Assembly: GCA_947643715.1 (NCBI GenBank)
Contig: CANRXB010000015.1
Location: 1-55,279, forward strand
Length of the DNA: 55,279 nt
Source: an uncultured bacterium
GTDB taxonomy: Bacteria > Bacillota > Clostridia > Oscillospirales > Oscillospiraceae
Direction of reading: 5' to 3'
The translations under genes were made by a program, and so were the position numbers. Positions 1 to 6,692 of the stretch are shown here, in pieces. The notes below the pieces were generated by a model that searched no databases, was not told the origin of the DNA, and saw only the letters and a list, made by a program, of their open reading frames with translations. The first letter of the stretch is position 1, and every line of letters begins with the position of its first letter.

Positions 1-275
1 AGCACCTGGGTGGAGTCGGTGATGTCGATCTTCTGGGCGAAGTCGTTGACCACCTTCCGCTCCGCGTCGGTGAGCTGGCTCTCATCCAGTTGGATGGCCT
101 GGGCGTCCCGGGCAGCCTGGACGGCGGCGGCATCATCGGGGCTGATGGCGTTGTCCAAGGTCAGGGCCGGAGACTCCGGCGCTTTGGGGGCCACAGCCTC
201 AGCGGCCGCTGCCGCAGCGGCGGAGCCGGTAGGGTCCAAGGTCAACTCGGGCATCATGTTCAGTTCTTCACTCAT
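1..275 (-). CDS. TelA-like toxic anion resistance protein (N-terminal part, cut by window edge)
   Basis: Only the first 91 codons are inside the window. The protein starts MSEELNMMPELTLDP, has an Ala/Pro-rich stretch, then a helical segment containing DAERKVVNDFAQKIDI that looks like the start of a TelA/YaaN-type protein. These cytoplasmic coiled proteins are linked to tellurite, antibiotic and envelope-stress tolerance, but their biochemical role is not settled. The ATG follows an AGGAG site, and the stop of the upstream small gene overlaps this start by 8 bp (ATGAGTGA), so translation is probably coupled. An XpaC-like gene two positions upstream supports the call, because xpaC and telA homologues commonly sit together in Firmicutes. 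The family call is an inference from a partial protein plus context. Confidence 0.75.
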   Translation of the reverse strand, partial: MSEELNMMPELTLDPTGSAAAAAAAEAVAPKAPESPALTLDNAISPDDAAAVQAARDAQAIQLDESQLTDAERKVVNDFAQKIDITDSTQV

Positions 276-618
276 GGTCGTTCTCCTCCGAATCTTTGTT
301 TGTGTCGCAGCCGGACGGCGCCGGGTCGTCATCGAACAGCACCGTTCCTCCGTTGAACTTAGGCGGGTAGTCGAAAGGGTCCCGACTGCGGTCCTTCTGC
401 GGGACGGCCTTATAGGCCCTCCAGAAATAGACCGCAGCCATCACGCTCCCCGCCAGCAGGCACAGGCTCGACAGCCTGAACTCCGGCAGCCCGCGCACCA
501 CCGCCACCGCCATGGATGCGGCGGCCAGCGCCCAGATGATGGCCAGGACCCGGTAGCCCTTCTTAGGTATCTTCTTGCTCTTCAATACGCTCCACAGCCT
601 CTCTCGCTCAGCTCCCAC
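268..618 (-). CDS. Small two-helix membrane protein of unknown function
   Basis: I do not recognise a family. The 116-residue product has a basic N-terminus, two hydrophobic segments (about residues 22-42 and 50-68) and an acidic, Asp-rich hydrophilic tail. It would be an integral membrane protein with both ends on the same side. The start is a GTG that overlaps the end of the xpaC-like gene by 11 bp, and the stop overlaps the telA start by 8 bp. It is therefore the middle cistron of a translationally coupled three-gene operon. The coupling on both sides is the main evidence that it is a real gene. A role in the XpaC/TelA envelope-stress pathway is inferred from position only. Confidence 0.75.
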   Translation of the reverse strand: MGAERERLWSVLKSKKIPKKGYRVLAIIWALAAASMAVAVVRGLPEFRLSSLCLLAGSVMAAVYFWRAYKAVPQKDRSRDPFDYPPKFNGGTVLFDDDPAPSGCDTNKDSEENDHE

Positions 619-1291
619 CCAGGGTCATGCCGCCCAGTCCCTCCTGGGCCAGCATCTGCTCCATCACGGTGATGTCGGCCGAGATGTCCAGCGCCTCCTC
701 ACCGTAAAGATTGTCCAATTGGCGGCTGAACGCGGTGCAGATGGTGTCCAGCATGTCCTCGATCTTGCCCTTGGTCCCGTCGATGTTGGAGCCGGACACG
801 CCGGTGGAGTCCATCCGGTCGTAGGCGTTGAGTAGCTTCAGGGTGGTGGGCAGGTAGTAGTTCATGAACTTGCGGATCTGGGGCAGCTTGGCGGGCTTCT
901 CCACCACCGCGTTCACGATCTTGTCCGTCGTGGACTCCAGGTGGCTGATCTGCGCGGAGATCTTCTCGTCCTCGATGGAGTCGTTGAGCCTGCGCATCTC
1001 GGACACCGCCCGGCCCCGCTCCACCAGCAGCGCGTCGATCTCCGGGTCCCCGGTGGACTTGGGCGCCTCTTCCCTCTTGGGGGCAGGCCCCGGCTGTGGC
1101 TGGGCGGGCTCCGCCGCCTCGTACCCCCGGTCCGGGAAGAGCATCTTGCCCACATAGTAGGCCACCAGAGAGGCCAACGCCGCCATGATGTAGTGGGTGG
1201 GACGGTACAGCGGGGCCAAGATCGCCCATATCAGCCAGACGCCCCCCACGAAATAGACAGGCAGCACGCTGCGCTTCTTCACATAGGCCAC
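608..1291 (-). CDS. XpaC-like protein (5-bromo-4-chloroindolyl phosphate hydrolysis family)
   Basis: The 227-residue product has two N-terminal membrane segments (about residues 10-28 and 33-50), a Pro/Ala/Glu linker, and a helical cytoplasmic domain of about 140 residues containing KLPQIRKFMNYYLPTTLKLL, a stretch typical of the XpaC family. The family was named from a Bacillus hydrolysis phenotype; its real activity is unknown. It is commonly encoded with TelA, and here it is the first gene of the xpaC / small membrane protein / telA set. A minus-strand promoter lies about 30 bp upstream. The ATG is preceded by AGGAGG. Length is normal for the family. Confidence 0.85.
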   Translation of the reverse strand: MAYVKKRSVLPVYFVGGVWLIWAILAPLYRPTHYIMAALASLVAYYVGKMLFPDRGYEAAEPAQPQPGPAPKREEAPKSTGDPEIDALLVERGRAVSEMRRLNDSIEDEKISAQISHLESTTDKIVNAVVEKPAKLPQIRKFMNYYLPTTLKLLNAYDRMDSTGVSGSNIDGTKGKIEDMLDTICTAFSRQLDNLYGEEALDISADITVMEQMLAQEGLGGMTLGGS

Positions 1292-1323
1292 GGCTCTTGC
1301 CTCCTTTCCAAGCTCTGGCTTTT

Positions 1324-1353
1324 ATTCTACTCCCCTTGGGCGCCCTCTGTCAA
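1324..1353 (-). promoter_or_regulatory. Sigma-A-type promoter for the xpaC-telA operon
   Basis: On the minus strand a perfect -35 TTGACA (1353-1348) is followed after 18 bp by TAGAAT (1329-1324). It is about 30 bp upstream of the xpaC-like start codon and is arranged back to back with the promoter of the threonine ammonia-lyase gene. Confidence 0.75.
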
Positions 1354-1373
1354 GAAGAAGGGTGGCGAAGCGG

Positions 1374-1402
1374 TTGACTTTAACGATCTCTTCATGTAGA
1401 AT
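1374..1402 (+). promoter_or_regulatory. Sigma-A-type promoter for ilvA
   Basis: TTGACT (1374-1379), a 17 bp spacer and TAGAAT (1397-1402), ending 41 bp before the ATG at 1444. The short leader leaves no room for an attenuator or T-box, so control by amino-acid attenuation is unlikely here. Confidence 0.75.
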
Positions 1403-1443
1403 GGAGTGCCAGATCAGAAACAAGACAAGGGAGTCCTTCCAGA

Positions 1444-2667
1444 ATGATGACGTTAGACGATTTCCGCGCCGCCCGAAAGACCCTGGACGGCGTGCTCCAC
1501 CGCACCGACCTGATGTACAGCCCCTTCTTCTCCAAAGCCACCGGCGATCATGTGTACATCAAGCCGGAAAACATGCAGGTCACCGGGGCATATAAGATCC
1601 GCGGGGCCTATTTCAAGTGTTCCACCCTCACCGACGAGGAAAAGGCCCGGGGGCTCGTCACCGCCTCCGCCGGGAACCATGCCCAGGGAGTGGCCTACGC
1701 CGCTCAGGCCGCCGGCGTGCAGGCCACCATCGTCATGCCCACCACCACTCCCCTGGTGAAAGTGAACAACACCAAGGACTATGGCGCCAAGGTGGTGCTC
1801 CACGGCGAGACCTTCGACGACGCGGCGGCGCTGGCCGCCCAGCTCAGCCAGGAGGAAGGGCTCACCTATGTACATCCCTTCGACGACCTCACCGTGTCCA
1901 CCGGCCAGGGCACCATCGCCTATGAGATATTCAAGGACCTGCCCGACGTGGACGTGATCCTGGTGCCGGTCGGCGGCGGCGGTCTGGCGGCAGGCGTGTC
2001 CACCCTGGCCAAGCTGCTCAACCCGTCGGTGGAGGTCATCGGCGTGGAGCCCTCCGGGGCCGCCTCCATGAAGGCCAGCCTGGAGGCCGGCCACGTGGTC
2101 ACGCTGGAGCACATCTCCACCATCGCCGACGGCGTGGCGGTCAAGACCCCGGGGACGCAGGTGTTCCCCTATATCCAGAAGAACCTGGACGGCATCATCA
2201 CCATCGACGACGGCGAGCTGGTGGACGCGTTCCTGGACGTGATGGAAAAGCACAAGATGGTGGTGGAGAACGCCGGGCTGCTCACCATCGCGGCCCTGAA
2301 GCATCTGGAACGCCGGGGCCAGAACGTGGTCAGCGTGCTGTCCGGCGGGAACATGGACGTGATCACCATCTCCTCCCTGGTGCAGCATGGGCTCATCAAC
2401 CGGGGGCGCATCTTCACCTTCTCGGTGCAGCTCCCCGACCGGCCCGGCGAGCTGCTGCGCATCGCCGACCTGGTGGCCAAGCTCAACGGCAACATCATCA
2501 AGCTGGACCACAACCAGTTCGTCAACATCAACCGGCAGGCTGGGGTGGAGCTGAAGGTGACGCTGGAGGCCTTCGGCCTGAGCCACAAAGCGGAGATCCT
2601 GGACAGCCTGAACCGGGAGGGCTATCAGGTCCGGGAGGTCCCGCCCAGCGGCACCATCACCTGCTGA
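1444..2667 (+). CDS. ilvA: Threonine ammonia-lyase with C-terminal ACT domain
   Basis: This PLP enzyme deaminates L-threonine to 2-oxobutanoate and ammonia, the first step toward isoleucine or, in catabolism, toward propionate. The 407-residue protein has the fold-type II PLP lysine in GAYKIRG (K51), the SAGNHAQGVA motif near residue 78, and a Gly-rich phosphate loop VGGGGLA near residue 180. A single ACT domain follows from about residue 330, starting FTFSVQLPDRPGELLRIADL. That arrangement is typical of the roughly 400-residue clostridial and catabolic type, not the longer two-ACT biosynthetic enzyme. The ATG follows GGGAG with good spacing. It has its own promoter and is followed by a hairpin, so it is probably monocistronic. 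No branched-chain amino acid genes are adjacent. Confidence 0.93.
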   Translation: MMTLDDFRAARKTLDGVLHRTDLMYSPFFSKATGDHVYIKPENMQVTGAYKIRGAYFKCSTLTDEEKARGLVTASAGNHAQGVAYAAQAAGVQATIVMPTTTPLVKVNNTKDYGAKVVLHGETFDDAAALAAQLSQEEGLTYVHPFDDLTVSTGQGTIAYEIFKDLPDVDVILVPVGGGGLAAGVSTLAKLLNPSVEVIGVEPSGAASMKASLEAGHVVTLEHISTIADGVAVKTPGTQVFPYIQKNLDGIITIDDGELVDAFLDVMEKHKMVVENAGLLTIAALKHLERRGQNVVSVLSGGNMDVITISSLVQHGLINRGRIFTFSVQLPDRPGELLRIADLVAKLNGNIIKLDHNQFVNINRQAGVELKVTLEAFGLSHKAEILDSLNREGYQVREVPPSGTITC

Positions 2668-2676
2668 TATCACGAT

Positions 2677-2703
2677 CCCCCCGCCGCACGGGGCGGCGGG
2701 GGG
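2677..2703 (+). terminator. Hairpin terminator after ilvA
   Basis: Perfect 11 bp G+C stem (2677-2687 with 2693-2703) and a 5 nt loop, 10 bp after the ilvA stop. It lacks a strong T run (TATT follows), so it could be an inefficient or Rho-assisted terminator. Confidence 0.6.
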
Positions 2704-2893
2704 TATTAAGGTGCGGCGCGCCCTCCGGACGGGACGGCGGGCACGAGCGGGGGACTTTGGGGAGCCTCCCGCCGCAGTCCGGGGCGACCTCCGCGTGTTC
2801 TATCCTATGCGGCCGGGCCGCAGGTGCGCCGGGTCGGCCCCGCGGCGAAACCTGTCCCGGCAGTGGAAATTTGAGAAAATGGGGGAAAAGATC

Positions 2894-3547
2894 ATGGTCA
2901 AAGTGGCCCCTTCCATCCTTTCAGCGGATTTTTGCGATCTGAGCTCAGACATCCGCCGGGTGTCCGGCGCGGACTGGCTCCATGTGGACGTGATGGACGG
3001 GATGTTCGTGCCCAATCTCACCGTGGGCATCCCGGTGGTGCGGTCCATCCGGTCCCACACCGACATGTTCCTAGACGTACACCTGATGATAGACAAGCCC
3101 GCCCGGTACATCGACGCTTTCTGCAAGGCCGGGGCGGATCTGCTCAGCGTCCACCTCGAGGCCGACCACCCTGACCGCATCGCGGACGCCCTGCGGGCCA
3201 TGGAGGCCAACGGCGTGAAAAAAGCGGTGGCCCTGCGGCCCATCACGTCGGCCAGGGCCATCCTGCCCTACATCGAGCAGTTGGACATGGTGCTGGTGAT
3301 GACCGTGGAGCCCGGCTTCGGCGGCCAGCGGTTCCTGGAGGACCAGCTCGCCACCATCCGGGAGGTGCGGGCCATCATCGACGAGCGCCGGCCCGGCTGC
3401 GAGCTGGAGGTGGACGGAGGCATCGGCCCCGACAACGCCCCGGCGGTGGCGGAAGCCGGCGCCACGGTGCTGGTGGCAGGCTCGGCGGTCTACGGCGCAG
3501 CGGATCCCGGCGCGGCCATCGCAGCTTTGCGGCAGGCCGGAAGATAA
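2894..3547 (+). CDS. rpe: Ribulose-phosphate 3-epimerase
   Basis: The enzyme interconverts ribulose-5-phosphate and xylulose-5-phosphate in the pentose phosphate pathway. The 217-residue protein begins MVKVAPSILSADF, the standard start of the family. Metal ligands fit H30 and D32 (HVDVMDG), H63 (DVHLMI) and D174 (ELEVDGGIG). The TIM-barrel phosphate loop appears as VEPGFGGQ near residue 139. An open frame extends further upstream, but that part is basic, low-complexity and unlike any Rpe. The chosen ATG at 2894 has GGGGGA at ideal spacing. The 190 bp between the ilvA terminator and this gene hold no clear promoter. recR follows after 20 bp, suggesting cotranscription. Confidence 0.93.
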   Translation: MVKVAPSILSADFCDLSSDIRRVSGADWLHVDVMDGMFVPNLTVGIPVVRSIRSHTDMFLDVHLMIDKPARYIDAFCKAGADLLSVHLEADHPDRIADALRAMEANGVKKAVALRPITSARAILPYIEQLDMVLVMTVEPGFGGQRFLEDQLATIREVRAIIDERRPGCELEVDGGIGPDNAPAVAEAGATVLVAGSAVYGAADPGAAIAALRQAGR

Positions 3548-3567
3548 CGATCTAGGAGCGTACTGAT

Positions 3568-4170
3568 ATGGAGCATTTCCCTGCGGCTTTGGAGACCCTC
3601 GTGGAGCAATTCGCCAAGCTGCCCGGCGTGGGACGCAAGAGCGCCCAGCGGTTGGCTTTCTACATCCTGGACCAGCCGGAACAGACCGCCAGCGAGTTCG
3701 CCGCCGCCCTGCTGGACGCGAAACGGTCCATCGGCTGCTGCCCGGTGTGCCAGAACCTCACCGACGGGGACGGGAGGTGTCCTTTGTGCGCCTCCTCCAA
3801 GCGGGACCACAGCGTGGTGTGCGTGGTGGCCGACCCCAAGGACGTGATGGCCATGGAACGTTCCCGGGAGTACCAGGGCGTGTACCACGTGCTCCACGGG
3901 GTGATATCCCCCATGAACCATGTGGGGCCGGACGATCTGCGCATCGCCCAGCTCGTGGACCGGGTGGCCGCCGGAGGCGTGGAGGAGGTCATCATGGCCA
4001 CCAACCCGGACACCGAGGGCGAGACCACCGCCATGTACCTGTCCCGGCTGCTCAGGCCCTTCGGGGTGCGGACCACCCGGCTCGCCTACGGCATCCCGGT
4101 GGGCAGCCATCTGGAGTTCGCCGACGACGCCACTTTGATGAGGGCCCTGGAGGGCAGGCGGGAGATCTAG
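3568..4170 (+). CDS. recR: Recombination protein RecR
   Basis: RecR works with RecF and RecO to load RecA on gapped DNA. The 200-residue length is standard. An N-terminal helix-hairpin-helix (LPGVGRKSAQRLAFYIL, about residues 18-34) is followed by a zinc site CPVC...CPLC (residues 58-74) and a Toprim domain starting VCVVADPKDVMAMER. The closing segment, with TNPDTEGETTAMYLSRLL and the C-terminal LAYGIPVGSHLEFAD, is highly typical. It is usually beside dnaX and a YbaB gene, but here it follows rpe and precedes fbp. The ATG is preceded by AGGAG. A 175 bp gap with weak inverted repeats separates it from fbp. Confidence 0.96.
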   Translation: MEHFPAALETLVEQFAKLPGVGRKSAQRLAFYILDQPEQTASEFAAALLDAKRSIGCCPVCQNLTDGDGRCPLCASSKRDHSVVCVVADPKDVMAMERSREYQGVYHVLHGVISPMNHVGPDDLRIAQLVDRVAAGGVEEVIMATNPDTEGETTAMYLSRLLRPFGVRTTRLAYGIPVGSHLEFADDATLMRALEGRREI

Positions 4171-4345
4171 TCCCTTCCTGATGTGATGTGCGGTGAGAGC
4201 AGGATGAGCCGCACGAAAGACCGGAGCGCAAAAACGGGGCATCCCGGTTTTGGGGATTTACGCTTGCCTTTTAAGGGGAGATATTGCAAAAAATAAACAC
4301 CGACATCATCCACATAAATAAGGGGGGCACACGAAGGAACCGACC

Positions 4346-6331
4346 GTGACCTTTTCCCCCCAGCGGCTCGAATATCTGACGCTGCTGGCCCGCCAGTACC
4401 CCACCGTCCAGGCCGCCTGCACCGAGATCATCAACCTGCGGGCCATCCAGAACCTGCCCAAAGGCACCGAGCACTTCCTCTCCGACGTCCACGGGGAGTT
4501 CGAGGCTTTCCAGCATATCCTCAACTCCGCCTCCGGCGTGGTGCGCGTGAAGATCGACGAGCTGCTGGGCTCCACCGTCCCGCGGGCCGATCGGGACCAG
4601 CTCGCCACCCTCATCTACTACCCCGAGGAGAAGCTGGAGGAGATCGAACGGGAGACCGAGGACATGCGGGAATGGTATCGCATCACCTTCCACCGCCTCA
4701 TCGACCTGTGCTGCCTGGTGAGCGCCAAATACACCCGTTCCAAAGTGCGCAAGGCCATGCCCAAGGAATACGCTTACATCATCGACGAGCTCATCCACAC
4801 CCACTATGAGAAGAACGAAGCGGACAAGCGGGACTACTACGAGAACATCATCAACACCATCATCGATCTGGACCGGGCCTCCAACTTCCTCGTCCAGCTC
4901 TGCGAGCTCATCAAACGCCTGGCCGTGGACCACCTCCACCTGGTGGGCGACATCTTCGACCGCGGCCCCGGGGCCGATGTGATCATGGACAGCCTGATGG
5001 ACTATCACAGTGTGGACATCCAGTGGGGCAATCACGACATCCTGTGGATGGGCGCCGCCTCCGGTTCCCGCACGCTGGTGGCCACAGTGCTGGTCAACTC
5101 CCTGCGGTACAACAACCTGGAGGTCATCGAGACGGGATACGGCATCTCCCTGCGGCCGCTGTCCGTCTTTGCCGACGAGTTCTACCGCCGGTGCGACGTC
5201 AGCCGCTTCGAGGTGAAGATCGCCAAAGAGGACGAGGACAGCGTCACCGAACGGGACAAGCTGCTGTGCGCCCGGATGCACAAGGCCATCTCCATGATCC
5301 TGTTCAAGCTGGAGGGGCAAAAGCTCCGGCGCAACCCCTCCTTCGGCATGGACGACCGGCTGCTGCTGGACAAGATCGACTATGAGAACAAGACCGTCGT
5401 CATCGACGGCGTCACCTATCCCATGCTGGATACCGACTTCCCCACCGTGGATCCGGCGGACCCCTATGCCCTCACCCCGGAGGAGGACGTGCTGATCAAC
5501 ACCCTCACCCGCTCCTTCCGCCACAGCGAGAAGCTCCAGCGGCATATCCGCTTCCTCTACTCCAAAGGCAGCCTGTACCGGATCTACAACGACAACCTGC
5601 TCTTCCACGGCTGCATCCCCATGCACGAGGACGGCTCGCTGATGCGCTTCTCCATCGGCTGCGACGGCCTGTCCGGCCGGGCGTTCCTGGACTATGCCGA
5701 CCGGGTGGCCCGCCGGGCTTATTACAACAAGCTCGGCTCCCCGGAGCGGCAGCAGGGCATGGACTTCCTGTGGTGGCTCTGGGCGGGGCGCAACAGCCCC
5801 ATCTTCGGCCGGGACCGTATGACCACCTTCGAGCGGCGGTTCATCGCCGACGAGTCCACCTGGGTGGAGACCAAGAACGCCTACTACCGGCTGTACAACG
5901 ACCCGGCGGTGTGCGAGGGCATCCTGAAGGACTTCGGCCTGGAGGGCCCCCACTGCCATATCATCAACGGTCATGTCCCCGTGAAGTCGAAAAAGGGCGA
6001 GAACCCTGTCAAGGGCAGCGGCAGACTGGTGGTCATCGACGGCGGGTTCTGCAAGGCGTATCAAAAGACCACCGGCATCGCCGGATATACCTTGATCTAC
6101 AACTCCTCCTGCTTCCGCTTGGTGGCCCATGAGCCCTTCGTGGGGCGGGCGGCCGCCATCCACAAGAATTGGGACATCGCCTCCACCTCCCATGTGTTCG
6201 AGCGTTTGGAGAGCCGGGCCATGATCCGCCAGACCGACATCGGCCGCCGGCTCCAGGGGCAGATCGACGAGCTCATCGACCTGGTGGCCGCATTCCGCAG
6301 CGGCGCCATCGTGGAGGGCCACAGCACCTGA
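4346..6331 (+). CDS. fbp: Class III fructose-1,6-bisphosphatase
   Basis: Gluconeogenic hydrolysis of fructose-1,6-bisphosphate to fructose-6-phosphate. The 661-residue protein has calcineurin-like metallophosphatase motifs: LSDVHGEFEAF near residue 44, VGDIFDRGPGAD near residue 207, and WGNHDILWMGAASGS near residue 228. This size and motif set define the FBPase class III of Firmicutes. Translation starts at GTG 4346, because AAGGAA lies about 8 nt before it and the protein then begins like other family members (FSPQRLEYLTLLARQYPT). A T-rich hairpin terminator follows. With PEP carboxykinase at the other end of the window, it shows a complete lower gluconeogenic capacity. Confidence 0.95.
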   Translation: MTFSPQRLEYLTLLARQYPTVQAACTEIINLRAIQNLPKGTEHFLSDVHGEFEAFQHILNSASGVVRVKIDELLGSTVPRADRDQLATLIYYPEEKLEEIERETEDMREWYRITFHRLIDLCCLVSAKYTRSKVRKAMPKEYAYIIDELIHTHYEKNEADKRDYYENIINTIIDLDRASNFLVQLCELIKRLAVDHLHLVGDIFDRGPGADVIMDSLMDYHSVDIQWGNHDILWMGAASGSRTLVATVLVNSLRYNNLEVIETGYGISLRPLSVFADEFYRRCDVSRFEVKIAKEDEDSVTERDKLLCARMHKAISMILFKLEGQKLRRNPSFGMDDRLLLDKIDYENKTVVIDGVTYPMLDTDFPTVDPADPYALTPEEDVLINTLTRSFRHSEKLQRHIRFLYSKGSLYRIYNDNLLFHGCIPMHEDGSLMRFSIGCDGLSGRAFLDYADRVARRAYYNKLGSPERQQGMDFLWWLWAGRNSPIFGRDRMTTFERRFIADESTWVETKNAYYRLYNDPAVCEGILKDFGLEGPHCHIINGHVPVKSKKGENPVKGSGRLVVIDGGFCKAYQKTTGIAGYTLIYNSSCFRLVAHEPFVGRAAAIHKNWDIASTSHVFERLESRAMIRQTDIGRRLQGQIDELIDLVAAFRSGAIVEGHST

Positions 6332-6358
6332 AGTCCGTCCTGTCGCGAAAAAGATCCG

Positions 6359-6395
6359 AAAGCCTCCCGTATCGGCCTCAACGGGAGGCTTTTTT
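6359..6395 (+). terminator. Intrinsic terminator of fbp
   Basis: 12 bp stem AAAGCCTCCCGT / ACGGGAGGCTTT around a 10 nt loop, followed by T6, 28 bp after the fbp stop. Confidence 0.9.
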
Positions 6396-6472
6396 CGGCA
6401 ATATCCAACGTCTTGGGACCCTTTTCCACTAGATCGATACCAAATTGTAACCTTTTTTCTGCATACTTTTCC

Positions 6473-6501
6473 TTGCCCATTTCAATATATAGTGATACAA
6501 T
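6473..6501 (+). promoter_or_regulatory. Promoter for the vanW gene
   Basis: TTGCCC (6473-6478), 17 bp spacer, TACAAT (6496-6501). The transcript would start about 185 nt before the start codon. Confidence 0.6.
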
Positions 6502-6692
6502 ATGACCGATCGCTGCACAGGATGAGGCTACGACCCCGGTCACACGCAGGCCAGAGCCGCGATGTGGAGCGTTTTTTTGATGGGCAGAAGCGACCGGTTT
6601 GCCCATGGGAGGAGGCCGTCTCCTGCGCGACGCCTGCCCGGCGTCCGCCTGGCCTTTTCGAGACGGCCCCATGTTGGGAGGTTTGCAATATC

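Larger units (their letters stand above)
6332..6692 (+). other. Intergenic region: fbp terminator, promoter and long structured leader of the vanW gene
   Basis: Besides the terminator and the promoter listed separately, about 185 nt lie between the predicted transcription start (near 6508) and the ATG at 6693. This leader holds two perfect inverted repeats: ATGGGCA/TGCCCAT (6580-6586 with 6600-6606) and GGCCGTCTC/GAGACGGCC (6614-6622 with 6660-6668). A T7 run lies at 6572-6578. It does not match any riboswitch consensus I know (lysine, cobalamin, c-di-GMP and ykkC considered by eye). Confidence 0.5.

Noticed and set aside
2711-2893. Possible N-terminal extension of Rpe
   Set aside because: The extra residues are Arg/Pro/Gly-rich and unlike Rpe; a good ribosome site and the family start are at 2894.
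4231-4256. Terminator after recR
   Set aside because: AAAAC...GTTTT pairing with GGG/CCC has a mismatch and no clean T tract; too weak to call.
4271-6322. A 683-codon open frame on the minus strand
   Set aside because: Antisense shadow of fbp, without ribosome site or recognisable domain.
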